Of a stretch of DNA of 64,000 nucleotides, positions 1-11,554 are shown piece by piece. Position 1 is the first letter of the stretch. Every line of letters starts with the position of its first letter. The stretch is from the NCBI GenBank assembly GCA_951812925.1, contig OX638368.1, forward strand, positions 120,675,309 through 120,739,308, in the 5' to 3' direction. This DNA comes from Calliopum simillimum. Taxonomy: Eukaryota; Arthropoda; Insecta; Diptera; Lauxaniidae. Made by a program: the position numbers and the translations under genes. The notes beneath the pieces are model-generated. The model had not been told where the DNA came from and ran no database searches. It worked only from the letters and a program-made list of their open reading frames with translations.

Positions 1-237
1 TTATAATTATGAACACAAATATCCTCAGCTAGATAACACTGTTCGACAATTTCGAACTTTTTGTAAAACACATGAGAAAATCCAAAAAATTCTTAAAGTA
101 GCCGTTAAAAAAAAATACCCATGTCTCGTGGTTTTTCTCCAGCACGTCACATTTTTTTTGAATCGATTTTTGAAGTTTTTTTATCCACTGTACATGAAAA
201 AACCAAAAATACCGCATTCTTGTATCGATGAATTTAG

Positions 238-688
238 GGTTAGGTTAGGTTAGAGTGGCGGTTTAGCGATGCAAGCTAAAACCTAAGTAGCACTAAAAGT
301 GCCATTTTAATACCACAAAAGTGACTCGACAGACTGGTATAAGTGTATGTGAAAATTTTAATCACCTAACTAACGATATCTATATCCAGTTAGTCCTATT
401 AAGGTAATTGAGCAGCGAGCCAATTTCAATGTCGGCAATTTCGCTGAGTGTATTGAAGAAAGGCTTTCCCAGTGATGTAAGTCTAACCCTAGCCAGAGCT
501 GGGCAGTCACAGAGAAAGTGTTCAAGAGATTCTTGCTCGCTTGCAACTAAGCAACTCCGACAAAAGGGTTTGAAAGGGACGATGAATTTAACTATATGAT
601 CCTTAAATCTGAGGTGCATCATGTGTTCAGCAAACTTATGCAGGACATTGCGGGGAATATTTCTGTATACAATTTCAGCCATGTTTAA
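238..688 (-). mobile_element. LINE 3' end (LOA/R1-like): C-terminal zinc-finger fragment and 3' tail
   Basis: The minus strand of 380-688 encodes the last ~100 residues of a non-LTR retrotransposon ORF2. A Cys-x2-Cys ... His-x4-Cys cluster is followed by the ending SLLNYLNRTNWI, typical of the region after RNase H in LOA/R1-type elements. Downstream on the minus strand (238-370) is a 3' UTR ending in TAACC-type repeats; a second copy of this tail lies at 5003-5117. Upstream coding sequence is cut at a TTAA by the MITE at 689-1326. Only the 3' end is present, so it is a dead 5'-truncated copy. The exact clade is inferred from the zinc-finger tail and not proven. Confidence 0.7.
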
Positions 689-1326
689 CCCCCATATGTG
701 GGTCATTTTTGCCCTTTTCAAAAATGACACCCAGAACAGGGAAATATTGAGTCAGTATGTACTACAAAAACATTTGCTATACAATTTCACTACTAGTTTC
801 TAAACACGTAAAGGTCAAAATTTCAGCCCGAAACCACAAAAAATCGTTAAAACCAATTAGGACTTTTATATTGCATATTAATTACATCCCTCACGCGCTT
901 ACCTTAAGTTTTAACTCGAAGTGAAATTTTTTGTAGGATATTTTTGCAAAATTTTTTAACCCATTATGGCTCAGTTTTAGAAAAAGGGGTCAAAAAGACC
1001 CATAAAAACAGGATAAGATAGGATAATGTTTTCTAGGGAAATTATCCATGTGTGATTTCGTTATGATCTTGTGAGAAAGAGTTTTGTCCAAAATGTAGTT
1101 TTACAGTGGGATGAAATTTGGAAAATATTGATTGTTAAATGTGCTTACTGATTTTAACGATTTTTTTGCTTTCGGGATAAAATTTTGCTTTTTTAGTGTT
1201 CAGCAACTAGTAGTGAAATTGTATAGCAAATATTTCTATGGTATATTTTGATTCAATATTCCCCTGTTTTAGGTATCATTTTTGTACCTTTTTAAGAAAA
1301 GGGCGAAAATGACCCACATGTGGGGG
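689..1326. mobile_element. MITE with long inverted repeats, TTAA target at left end
   Basis: The ends are inverted copies of each other for about 150 bp. The left end reads CCCCCATATGTGGGTCATTT and the right end reads the complement of a close variant. A TTAA precedes the left end (685-688), as in piggyBac-type insertions; the right-hand TTAA is not preserved (ATGG follows). The middle also contains an inverted motif, a shorter echo of the terminus. No coding capacity is seen. It sits inside the LINE fragment at 238-688. piggyBac affinity is inferred from the TTAA and the terminal CCC. Confidence 0.6.
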
Positions 1327-1339
1327 ATGGAGTACGCCA

Positions 1340-1719
1340 CAGAAAGAAAAATTTGGGGCTCTAAATAAGCGTATACTTTTGTAAAGAATCACTCAGCACC
1401 GAGCACGTGACGTTGATGTGCTGTATATGAAATGAGAGCCACTTCTCAAGTTCTTATGGAAGAATGAAATATTCAAATTTTTTTTGTGATTATTTTTTTA
1501 TGATTTTTTTCTTAAAGTCAGCCAAAAATTAGGGTCAAAGTTTGTAAAGTTTTTCGTTAATGAATAAAAATACTTTTTTTGCTTCTTTTTGTATAATATA
1601 CAATTTAGTTTTATCAAATTTATTTGACTGTAATATTATTCTCCATAGCAAAAAAAAAAGAAAAACCCTGGAATATTATCAGGAATATTTATTCATTTAC
1701 AATATACATACATGTGTAC
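1340..1719 (-). promoter_or_regulatory. Conserved 3' flank of IR-1 with poly(A) signal
   Basis: This block recurs at 8860-9243 and 51195-51500 (and its gene-proximal part near 24800). It lies immediately downstream of the IR stop codon in minus-strand sense. It contains TTTATT at about 1687-1692, i.e. AATAAA on the minus strand some 30 bp after the stop codon, the likely poly(A) signal. It marks the downstream border of the duplicated unit in the IR-1/IR-2 subgroup. Confidence 0.55.
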
Positions 1720-3698
1720 TTATTTCTCAAAAAATGTGCTCACAAATAACTCTAATGAAAAAACCATTACAGAAACAAGATATCCAATCCCAAGCATTAC
1801 CCATCCAAAACTGAAATACGATAAGTCCAGTGGATTGAATAACTGCTCATGATCAACGAAAAAATGCAGAATTCCTGCTTCAATACCATCAAGGGTGAGA
1901 TCATTAAAAGCTTTCTCCATCAAACCCGCCTCGAATGCCTTTAAAAGTCGGTTCTCCATCACTTCATGATATGGTGAAGTGAATGGCAAAATGAAACCAA
2001 AAATTATGCTATAGACCTCTACATTCAGCAAACGTGAACGTGGGGTACGCAGGAAATATTGTTGTGGAGCATAAAAATCATATACCCACTGTGGCATTAA
2101 ATGCATATAAGAATTGTTAAGTTGACGCTGATGTCGGAGCATTGTATTATAATCGACCATGATCATTTTAGCGCGCAACTGTGGATCAACAGAAATAAAT
2201 GGTAGAAAAGATTCAACCGTTTCAATGGAATATGGTGAGGCGATGACATCAGCGTAGCTATTTAATTGTGGTTCATAAATCGGGGTTGTTAAAAAACTGG
2301 TCAAGAATGTTATGTACGAATTTGCCACAAGAAAACCGAATAAAATTTGCAGTAAATACATCAATATTAATTGTTTTTTCCGATGTTTTGGTTGTGCAGC
2401 GTTTTGAGAAAACATTATTAGTGCTAAGGCTTGTAGTAAAGAACACGTGAATGCATAAAACTCATGTTGAAGGTAACGCAGAAGAGATTTGTCCGTAATA
2501 TAGGCTGGTTTTGCATGGGAAACATTACTTTCCTCTTGCCGGTTGATACCAATGGTCTCATGTTCATCGCTGGCAGAAAGACATTTTTCATTTTTCTCCT
2601 TATTATCAATAGTTTCACAGTTTTCATCTTTGGTTTCAAGAGAACTTGAGTTTTTTCGAAACAACTGATCAATTTGTAAACTTAAGTAGTTCTTAGGAAT
2701 AAAGCCAATGATCATTTCAGTTCTGGCATTTTCTAAATTTTTTTCAGATTTAGTGTGGTTTTGCATTTTTTGACGTAAACTATCTCCCATATAATACAAA
2801 AAGGCCACAATGAGTAAATAAAGGGCTAAAGTTATCCACAAAGTTATATGAAATGGTGCCAACAGATAATGCGATATATTGATTGGTTTGGCATGCGGAA
2901 CTAGCAGATAGTGTTTAAGCAATTGAAAAGTAAAAGAAATCAGCCAATCTTCATTGAGCAAAGCATAAGGATGCACTGTAATATCAATGTGACCTTTTTT
3001 AAAAGCTTTGGTCATTTCCTCGTAGTTGATGGCAGCGGGATATGGTGGTGGCAGCATAACTTCTTCAATGCTTGCATTATAATGATTAATGAAATACATA
3101 AAAGCTTTCATATACTGTCCCGTATGCACCAAGTGTCCTTTACGTTTTATATACTGAAATACGAAAGGTGGATTCATACCTAAAGGTGTACGTATGGGTT
3201 GTCCTAAAAAATCGCTAGGTAGCACTAAACGAAAATAATCCTGCGTATTGTGCACCATAATGGCATGGACTTTGGGAAAAGGCCGATAACTGGCAAAGCG
3301 CTGCTGCTTGGTCGCTTCAAAAGCGAAAAGTGCCATGACACGCGTATAACCTTGTGACCAACACCAATTGAAAAGCCATTGCCGCTGCTGAAGTTCCAAT
3401 ATGGGCTGCTGCACAATGAAAAGCAATTTTGTTTCACGCATTCGATGCAGTAGTTGATTGAGTAGCTTCAGTGATTCCATGTCTTCTGTAGAGTTCTTGA
3501 GATGGACGACTGTCATCAGCTGTTTCTTAAATGCGTGTATTAGTCGGTAGCTTATGTTGCCACTTATAATGAGTTGTGGTAGCTGCGTTGGCATTAAAAT
3601 ATGCGATTTATCGAGGTTTATGAAAATATTTGTTTCAATATCTGGTAACATATTGAGTTCATTGAGTTCAAAATTTTAATTAGATATTTTGTATACAT
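1720..3698 (-). pseudogene. IR-1: divergent ionotropic receptor, 5' deletion removes signal peptide
   Basis: From the methionine at 3651 there is an open frame of 643 codons covering the amino-terminal domain, ligand-binding domain, three membrane segments and pore of the IR family seen five more times here. The original start is recognisable at 3696-3698 (MYTKYLIKI). Relative to IR-4 about 64 bp are missing after it, and a 9-bp motif (ATTGAGTTC on the plus strand) is tandemly duplicated at 3652-3669. The net change is not a multiple of three, so translation from the original ATG leaves the frame and stops after about 26 codons. The remaining frame would start without a signal peptide. It also lacks a 15-residue segment of the intracellular loop found in IR-4 and IR-5. 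The rest looks intact, so loss of function is inferred from the 5' lesion and the damage seems recent. Confidence 0.85.
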
Positions 3699-3990
3699 TT
3701 TTAGAGCTATTTCGGCAAAGAGGAATTTAGCATTAATTTGATAGAGTTTTTTTGTATCTTTATTGCAGTGTTTTACCTTTGACTTTTTACATCTAACTGA
3801 ATCCTTTAATGATTTATCGCACATTAGAATATAAATTGATGGTTAAGAATTTTTGTAAAATAAAACGTGATTTCTTATTTACACATTAAAAAACCCCAAG
3901 AGTCTTGCAATAATGTTGGCAACTGTACAATAATTACATATAGTAGAAGTACTATTATTTTATTGGTTCTAATATGTACTATGGTGCCTG
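3699..3990 (-). promoter_or_regulatory. Conserved IR 5' flank (candidate promoter), copy 1
   Basis: The segment upstream of the original IR-1 start is nearly the same upstream of IR-2, IR-4, IR-5, IR-6 and, with a gap, IR-3. Shared minus-strand motifs include AAATCATTAAAGGATTCACT and, closer to the ATG, AAAGGTAAAACA; IR-2, IR-4 and IR-6 then share ACAATATAGAT about 90 bp from the ATG, which is a possible TATA-like element. Promoter function is inferred only from position and conservation. Confidence 0.5.
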
Positions 3991-5620
3991 TAATAAAGTT
4001 TTTAAAATTACTGTTACTTCACCGTCAAACTATAATTTAACTATAACACAAGACAACACTGACTTTCGATTGATCATGACCTACTAGAATCGAAAGTGAT
4101 ATCAGATTTGCAAAATTGGCTCTAGATCTTCAGATAACCTTATTTAAATGTGCAAAGTTAGTTGTTTTGAGGCATATTGGAAGAAATATAACACTTCCAG
4201 TAAACAGTGTAATTAATTTTAGTTGATTGCATCGAAAAGCAATAACTTTCTTCATAAGACTTCGCCTTTTAATTTTTCCAATTGTGTCATTATTTTCCGA
4301 GTTTTCGTTTATTGAAGTAATGGTATCCTTCATATGTATTCGAAAACGGTTGATAACTCGAAAAGTAATAATCCCATTGGAAAAGCTGAAAGGTGTAGTT
4401 TCATGAAGAAGGTAATGGCTCTTCGCTGTCATTAACTAAAAATTTATTACATTGTTTACTGGAAGAGTTTTGCTTCTTGAAATATGTCTTTAAAAAGCTA
4501 TTTTTGCACTTTAAGCAAGAATATCTGGCGAACTAGAGTCTATCTTGAAAAACAAATTATAACCTAGCTATCAGTGAATCTGAATTTACTCACAAAACTT
4601 AGACTGCAGAAAAATTGTGTTATTTTGTTGCACTGTGTATTTTAACCTTTGAGAACCTTTTGAGTAGTGTGCCAAACATTCCGATTTGAAAATTTTATAT
4701 TGTAATTAATCTTTAAAATCTGAAAGATGTTGTCCAGAAAGAGGGCTCAAAATTTGTTTTGGAATCTTTTTAAGTTCATAAGAGGTTGGTAAAGCCTTCA
4801 TATATGATTACTTCCTCAGAAATGTTCGAAGTGAGTTTTATAATGATAGCTGCTATAATTCAGAGTCGTTTGCTAGATGTCTGGTTTACGTACTAATCAG
4901 AACTTTAACCAACAGTATTCAGTGAAAAATTATCCTTTTAAGATGTAATTCAGGGGTTCTCAATAGTTTTTGATTCAAATTCTTCACAACTTCAAAAACT
5001 ATCGAGATTAGGTTAGAGTGGCGGTTTAACAATGCAAGCTAGAAACCCTAAGTAGCACTAAATGAACCATTTTAATACCACAAGTGTGATCCGACAGACT
5101 GGAGCAGGTGGTTAAATAACGTTATCGAGATTCTCCCTCGTTCAATATTCCTCCTCACAAGTTTTCCAAGGTATTTGACAACCACAATAACAAGTTGTAT
5201 AGCAATAGCTGATGTATAAATGCAGAGATATAGCATTTTGGGTGTTTTCCACAGACCATAACAAACCATAAGCCGAATACGGAAACCATTTTATTCTTAT
5301 ACACAAGTTAATTACGTATATCATCGGATTTCTAATAAAATCTAAGCTGGAGTGCACTAAAAACATGACCTTACGCAATAAGAAAAATTTCATATTTGTG
5401 TTCAGGATATCCAAATCTCCTGGGTATTGTAAAAACTTAAATTTTGTTGTACAGTGATTTTAATCAAGTAATATTTTGTTGATTAACCGCAATGATCAAA
5501 AAGATTCAACTCATTTAATTACCACAGCCTATCAGAATTGTTTCAAATTATGAGTCAGTGGTTACTATGCCACCGAATTCAGATTTATTGTATCCATATA
5601 CAATATGCGTATGCAGCGTT
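3980..5620. repeat. Upstream duplicon of the IR units, copy 1
   Basis: Non-coding DNA shared by the spacers upstream of the IR genes. It starts at CTATGGTGCCTGTA and includes the tracts CACCGTC..TATAATTT, AAGCCTTCAATATATGATTA, a stretch ending TTGTTGATTAACCGCAATGA, and ATCAGAATTGTTTCAAATTA. Counterparts lie at 16825-17340, 20040-20500, 34460-34917, 45736-46378, 46889-47250, 55915-57283 and 61820-62324. A LINE 3' tail (5003-5117) is inserted in this copy. I see no gene in it. Confidence 0.75.
5003..5117 (-). mobile_element. LINE 3' UTR fragment, second copy
   Basis: The plus strand reads TTAGGTTAGAGTGGCGGTTT, then about 90 bp nearly identical to 244-360. This is the same LINE 3' tail as at the left end of the window, here without any coding part, so it is a severely 5'-truncated insertion. 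Confidence 0.65.
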
Positions 5621-5799
5621 TTACTCATGTCAGAAAATAATTGGGCTGGAATGGGGCCGTGGCTAAGTCATTGGATATATGCGGCAATTATTTGACCAAT
5701 ATTGTCATATGGTTGTTGTTGTTGTAGTAACTCCAACTCCAGGGCTGTAAATTGAAAACAAAATTAATCCTTTCACCTACTAGTAATTTGGGAATGTGG

Positions 5800-7320
5800 G
5801 AAATAGAAAACATGTCGGGCCTAGTCCGGGAGGCCCAGAAATTGGGCTACCTCTACTGGGCGGGACCATAGGTCAATCGTAGGCAGGTTGGTGGGACGGG
5901 ACGAACAGTTGAAAAGGTGGGAACTGTCGTGCGGACTTCCCCTACATGATGGGCACCGATCCGCGGTCCCCTCAACGATCCGCGTACGCCAGTTGCGGTA
6001 TCAGGTGGTAGGGGAAGACGTGTAATTTTATCGTCAACATACTCTGCGAACCCGATCCAATTGGCCTTGTTGAAGTTGAGAAATGTTCGTTTCTCAGCCT
6101 CAACAAAGCCGCATGGCTCGTGTACCGTTATAATTATAGGGATATGATCCGAACTGAGCACTGTGGTCGCTTGCCAATCAGTGGAGTCGACCAGATCTGC
6201 ACTAACTAGCATGATATCAGGCGAACTACTGCACGCCGCCGTCACCCTGGTTGGGGTATCGTCATTGAGCGTAATAAAGCCCGCGGACTCAATTTGGTCG
6301 ACGATATTAGTACCGCGGGTGTCGTTGCCAAGAGACGAATACCAAAGCTCATGGTGTGCATTGAAATCTCCAAAGACCAGATGATTATCAAATTGAAGCA
6401 AAAGTTCAATGTAGGGGTGGTAGCTGGCCCCAACATTATTCACAGGGGGAATATAGACATTAGTCAGACGGATCTCCTCATCCCCAACCTTAAGGGAAAT
6501 TGCCATACACTCCAGATGGTCATCTGGGGTGGGGGGTTGGGGGATGGTGATTGGTCTATAAGAGACACAGTTCTTAAGGACGAAGGCTAATCCGCCTCCG
6601 CCTCTGTTTGGTCTATCACGTCTAACTATGCTATATTCTCCGTGTGTTGTAAGGTCGCATGAGCTCGGGAGTTTCGTCTCCTGGATTGCCGCAACCAGGA
6701 TACTGTTGCGCGTCATGTAGTCCGTAATTTCTATGTTCTTATTCCTCAGGCCATTGCAATTCCACTGCAGGACCTTAAATCCCGGGATAGGCGACGTCGG
6801 GAAGGGGACTCGCGTGGTAAGCGGATCTTGGACAGGGGAGGGGGGGGCGCAAACGGACTGTGGAACTTGGACAGGTGGACTGCTAGCTGTTGTGCAGCAA
6901 CTACCCAGCCAGGTAGCTGTGTAACCTTGAAGACTAGCAAGCCCGGAACAAGGGGTAAAGTGGCATTAGTCAAGGCAACTATTGCTGCGGACAGAAGCGG
7001 ACATTTTGCGAACTTGCCTCACGCATATAGGGCAGGTCTAAATTCTGGGTCCCGGATTTGGCTCGATTCTGGCTCTAACTGGTAGGATACGGAGCAAGTT
7101 TGCCGGAGAATTTGTCCCATAAATAAAAAGGATAAAATTGAATTCCAAAGTACAAACCTTTTGTTGTCATTGGAGTTGCGATTCCTGGCCTCCCAAAGGG
7201 AGGGTCTCCGGGACGTAGACCCGATCGCAGTAGGAGAGTTGTCATATGGTAGTGTTGTATGGTGGCCATACCTTGAAATACAAAATAATGTGAGAGAAGT
7301 GGAAAAATACAAATATTGGC
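5800..7320 (-). mobile_element. LINE fragment: ORF2 apurinic endonuclease domain
   Basis: On the minus strand, coding sequence enters the endonuclease at LQWNCNGLRN (about 6770) and runs to about 6000. Catalytic landmarks are present in order: IQETKL, GDFNAHH, SSPDIMLV and SSDHIPI, so the active site looks complete. The linker after the endonuclease continues to 5853 but in a shifted frame rich in Pro and Arg. No reverse transcriptase follows. Upstream (6780-7320) is GC-richer, with a G-run near 6839-6847 and a short frame starting at 7269 that I cannot assign. A LOA/I/R1-group LINE is inferred. Composition is clearly richer in GC than the surroundings, which suggests a younger insertion. Confidence 0.75.
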
Positions 7321-7324
7321 CCCT

Positions 7325-8100
7325 TTAAAACTACTCCAACAAAGCTTTAGAAGTTATATTGAATGTCCTGCCAATTGATCTCTATATTAGAGAAAACGCA
7401 GACATAACATCTGTTAGAGTAAATCAGACCTGTAAATTCAATAGATAAAGCAATGGGCACACAGCCATTTTGCTAGAAATAAGTCAGACAGATTAGATTA
7501 ACGCTTTCACAGATTTTAGTAAAAGCATAAAAACCCAATATCCCAGACTGTCCTTAATGAGAACACTTTAGAAGAATATACGGAAGGTTCTAAAATTTAC
7601 GTAGGAACTGGTTGCGGGATCTTCAGTCAACCAATTGATCTCTCAGAGTCGTTAAAAATATGTGACAACTGTTCAGAATTTCAAGCGGTAATATTAGCGA
7701 TAGCAGAGGCGGCAAGGTTAATATCGATGAGGGATATATCACCTACTGATATAACCATTTACATTGATAGTCAGCCGTTGTCGCAAAGAGAGCTTCAGGT
7801 TCTTAACGAACGACACAATTTAGAACTGTGCTAGGTACTCGGTCATAAAAATAGTTAAGGAAATGAAAAGGCAGATGAGTTAGCTAAGAGGGGCTCATTT
7901 TTGCCCACAGAGAATATTAATCATATCGTTAAACCACCAATGTCACACGATTGCATGATAATTTCAGATAAAGTGGTTTTGGAGATAATGAGAAGATAAA
8001 GCAATTCGACTCATTATCAAACGACTAAAACTATTTATAACACTCCTAAGATAAGGTTTACTAAATTGCTTCCTGAGTGCAGCAAGAGTGAAATAAAGTC
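7325..8100 (+). pseudogene. LINE relic: reverse-transcriptase thumb and RNase H
   Basis: The translation begins with TPTKALEVILNVLPIDLYIR, the usual segment linking reverse transcriptase to RNase H in LOA/I/R1-type LINEs. Then comes a decayed RNase H with recognisable pieces YTEGSK, FQAVILAIAEAA, IYIDSQ and GNEKADELAKRGS. The first Asp of the usual YTDGS motif is Glu here, the usual FQAE Glu is Val, and stop codons interrupt the frame. It is on the opposite strand to the endonuclease fragment at 5800-7320, so it is a separate insertion. It is dead. Confidence 0.75.
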
Positions 8101-8109
8101 ATAAAAAAA

Positions 8110-8365
8110 CATAGACTTGAAACGAACAAATCAGTAAGGGTAGTTTACTTTTAAGCAACATCATTGTAGTGCTTTACTTCTGAATTTCTGCATTTAAGTG
8201 AAACCTTTAAAGTTTGGTCGTACATTGAAATATGACTAGATGATTAGGCATTTTGTGAAAATTAACATTGCAATTTTTTAATTTTTTATCGACTAATATT
8301 TTGTTAATTAGCGGTAGTAACCGAAAAGATTCAATTCACTTACATAGATTATGTCAGTCTTATGT
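8110..8365 (-). repeat. Orphan IR-type 5' flank (diverged), copy A
   Basis: This block matches 22915-23165 closely. More distantly it matches the 5' flanks of the IR genes: the order ...GTAGTGCTTTAC...TTTCTGCAT...AAGTGAAACCTTTAAAG...CGTACATTGAAATATGA parallels ...GTAATGTTTTAC...TTTTTACAT...AAGTGAATCCTTTAATG...CGCACATTGAAATATAA upstream of IR-2. No IR coding sequence follows to its left; LINE relics occupy that place. It is read as the flank of a lost, older IR copy. Confidence 0.5.
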
Positions 8366-8371
8366 ACATAT

Positions 8372-8570
8372 TTAACCCGTGAGAAGGCGAGCTATGACCA
8401 TTTTGCTCACGCAAAACTTTATTAACGACGCAATCTTCTCAGTACCTTCAAAACTTTTCAGCCTTTATCTTCTGATCCAACTCCCGAGTGGAGCTGTTGC
8501 ACTGTGGCTACGTACCGAAATATTTGTCTCATGGCGCGGCATTTTGCTCATTACGCGCCTTCTCGCGTAG
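8372..8570. mobile_element. Short MITE-like inverted repeat
   Basis: Left CGTGAGAAGGCGAGCTATGA and right (plus strand) ..TTACGCGCCTTCTCGCG form imperfect terminal inverted repeats of about 20 bp around a 190-bp body. A TTAA precedes the left end. No coding potential is seen. Family unknown. Confidence 0.4.
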
Positions 8571-8859
8571 GTACTTTTTTCCCAGGGAGTATAAGGAAGT
8601 TTATTTTTTATTTCTGTTTTTTTTTTTTTTTCAATTGAATAAAATATATTTCTGAGCTCAAATATTCACAGATACATGATCAGTGAGACATTCAAATTTG
8701 TCCGTGGCTAGAAAAGTATGAAAAATTGGTATAAGATCCTAACTATAGAGAGCAAAATCGTGGAAAAGCCCCAAAAGTGAACACTTAGATATTATCAGCC
8801 TTCACGGAACAAATACAGATCAATATTTAGCTGAATAGATGTAGCACATCCCAGAAGGA
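8571..8859. other. Spacer, nothing recognised
   Basis: AT-rich sequence with a T-run near 8617-8630. I see no gene, repeat border or structure that I can support. Confidence 0.4.
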
Positions 8860-9243
8860 AAAATTGGGGCCCAACATAAGCGCGCACTTTGTGTAGTGAA
8901 TAACTCTGCAGCGAGCAAGTGACATTCATATGCAGTACATGAATTGAGAGTCACATTTGTCAAGATCGTATAAAAGAATGAATTATTCCAATCTTTTTGG
9001 TTATTATTTTTTTAAGATATTTTTTCTTAAAGTCAGCCAAAAGTTAGGAGTCAGGGCCAAAGTTTGTTTTTTGATAATGAATAAAACTACTTTTTTGGTT
9101 TTTTTTTTTATAATGTAACAGTTTAAATACTAAACATATGGCTTTTAATTTGATCAAATTTACATATTTGAATGTAATGTTATTCTTCACAACAAAAAAA
9201 AGCAAAAGTCTGGAATATTATCAGGAATATTTATTCATATGTA
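8860..9243 (-). promoter_or_regulatory. IR-2 3' flank displaced by copia
   Basis: Same block as 1340-1719, ending GGAATATTTATTCATATGTACTTAT. The IR-2 poly(A) signal (TTTATT on the plus strand at about 9228-9233) now lies about 4 kb from the IR-2 stop codon because copia is inserted between them. Confidence 0.6.
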
Positions 9244-9248
9244 CTTAT

Positions 9249-9424
9249 TCTTAGAAAAATATAAACACAGAAGTATACAATTCGTTTGAAGATTTGTTAG
9301 GAAGTGAAAAAATATTTGAATAAAATTATATTTTGAAAATACAAAATATCAATGTTAAACAGATTCAAATATTTAGAAAACAAAAGGTTCTTTGAGAACA
9401 AGTGTTATTGAAATTATCGCAACA
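9249..9424 (-). repeat. Copia 3' LTR
   Basis: 176 bp. In minus-strand sense it begins TGTTGCGATAATTTC directly after the polypurine tract. It differs from the other LTR at three sites; one turns AATAAA into AACAAA on the minus strand. Confidence 0.9.
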
Positions 9425-9434
9425 CCCCTTCTCA
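9425..9434 (-). other. Copia polypurine tract
   Basis: The minus strand reads GAGAAGGGG immediately before the TGTTGCG start of the 3' LTR, the expected place and composition for the plus-strand primer. Confidence 0.8.
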
Positions 9435-9484
9435 ATAACATAACATTTAACAACTTAATCCAGAAAGCATTCGAAATTTAATAA

Positions 9485-11550
9485 TTTTAATTCGTGCTAA
9501 AGGCTTTGTCAATATGTCGGCCACCATGTCTTCAGTTGAAAATTAATTGCTCCGGACCGCATCATTTCTTGAGTATAAAAGTATTTAACATCGATGTGCT
9601 TGCTTCGTGGATTTATTTTGTCGCCTTCTATTATCTTTGAGCAACTTTGATTGTCCTCGTAGATAGTTGTTTTTATGTTGGTATATCCAAAATCACTTAA
9701 TAACGTTTTCAGCCAAACAGCTTCTTGCGACGCTTCTGCAAGTGCAACCAGTTCAGCTTCTGTTGACGACAGTGAAACATTGTATTGCTTGCGACTGGCA
9801 TAGCTCATTGTAGCGGAACCAAGCATGAAAATGTATCCACTGGTGGATTTTCGATCCTTCATGTCACCTGCCCAATCGGCATCTGAGAATCCAGTAAGGG
9901 TCAAATCAGTTTTTGTTCCAACACATAACTGCAAGTCTTGAGTTCCTTTGAGGTACTTCAACACTCTTTTAACCTCCAACCAATCTCTCTTACTCGGATT
10001 ACTAGTCTTACTTGACAAAATCGAAACTGCTACGGAAATATCCGGTCTTGTGTTCCCAGCGAGATATAATAAGGATCCGATCGCCTTACGGTATTCATAG
10101 TTATTATCCAAAAGTTCTTCTTTCTCCGAATTCTTTAAATAAGCAGGAGCTAGAGGAATTTTAGAGATATGTGCTTCATTTAAACCATATTCTATTAATA
10201 ATTTATTAATGTAATCCTTTTGATTCATATAGAAAATTCCATCATCATTCCGAAAGATTTCAATGCCCAAATATAACTTAATATTACCAAGGTCAGAAAT
10301 GTGAAAATGTTGTTGAATATAATCTATAATTTCTTGAATAGATTTATCGTCTTCAGTGGCAATTATTATGTCATCGACATAAATCAGTACATACTTATAT
10401 AAAATTACCTCCATTCTTCTTTACATATAAGCATCTGTCGGCGTTTCCCCTTCTGAATCCGAAATTAATAAGAATCTCGTTTATTTTCAGATTCCAACAC
10501 CTAGCCGATTGCTTTAGGCCGTAAATACTGCACTTCAGCTTACATACCAGATTCTCTTGCCCCGGATTCACAAAACCTTCTGGTTGCTTTAAGTAAATTT
10601 CGGTGTCTAAATCACCATTCAAAAAAGCTGTCTTGACATCGATATGTCGCACAATCATATTTTTAAAAGACGCAATTGCCAAAAGTGGTGTGTTTGACAA
10701 CGGGTGCGAATATTTGGCTGTAGTCCTCACCATATTTCTGGGAAAATCCTTTCGCTACCAAACGAGCTTTAAAGCGTAGCTTACCGTCTAGTGTTTTCTT
10801 GATCTTGTAGACCCACTTGAATCCAACAAGCTTGCGACCTTTTGGTAGTTCCACCAAGTCCCACGTGTTATTATCATACATTGATTGCAGTTCTTCTTTC
10901 ATAGCTTCCATCCACTGCTCACTTTTTGGACTCGAAATGGCTTCTTTAAAAGTAGAAGGTTCATCTGAAATTGTCGTCATCATGCCATACCGTTTCGGAT
11001 GAACGCCTTTCGTAGATCTCAATGAAACTCTTCGCTCAATCAGAGGAATGTTTTCTGAGTTTGGAGACGATGAATCGCTCCCAGCAGTTATTACATTATT
11101 TCTGTCGTTTTTAGATTTAATGACAATGGGTTCATCAGGGACTTCCTCAACCTGCGAACTACATTCAACTTCTTCATTATTTACCTCAGATTCCTGCAAT
11201 AAACAAACTGGAACCAAATGCTGACCAGCTTCTTTGTATGGGTTATTCACTTCGTCATTGCCAGTTGTCCTATCTTCGATGAAGTCGACATCCCTGCTCA
11301 CAATAATACGATCGTTCGATGTATAAAGCAAACGATAAGCTTTCGATTCTTCACAAAAGCCAAGCAAACGACATCTCTTGGACACAGCATCTAACTTCTG
11401 GCGTTTCTGCTTATTGATATGAGCGTATGCTACAGTACCAAACACTCGAACATGGCTTAAATTTGGTTTCTTGCTAAAACACATCTCATATGGTGTTGAA
11501 TCTGTAGAGCTTGAAGGCAGACGATTTTGCAGATAGTTGGCTGCATACAC
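9485..11550 (-). pseudogene. Copia pol: integrase C-terminus, reverse transcriptase and RNase H, frameshifted
   Basis: In minus-strand order: the integrase tail (YAANYLQNRLPSSSTD, KPNLSHVRVFG), a charged spacer, reverse transcriptase starting near EQWMEAMKEEL, the motif IDVKTAFLNGD, the catalytic YVDDII (about 10370), then copia RNase H with SDADWAGD, LSSTEAEL and EDNQS. Frame breaks lie near 10700 (a few bases lost just after VVKHTTF), near 10400, and near 9545, where the ending shifts out of the ADILTKPL frame. All domains are recognisable but no single protein can be made. Confidence 0.9.
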
Positions 11551-11554
11551 CGCT

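Noticed and set aside
230..256. TTAGG-like repeats suggesting an insect telomere motif
   Set aside because: Only three imperfect units, continuous with a LINE 3' tail that recurs at 5003; flies lack TTAGG telomeres.
7075..7312. Frames upstream of the LINE endonuclease as a host gene
   Set aside because: Two overlapping frames without domains, inside the GC-rich LINE leader; no support for either.
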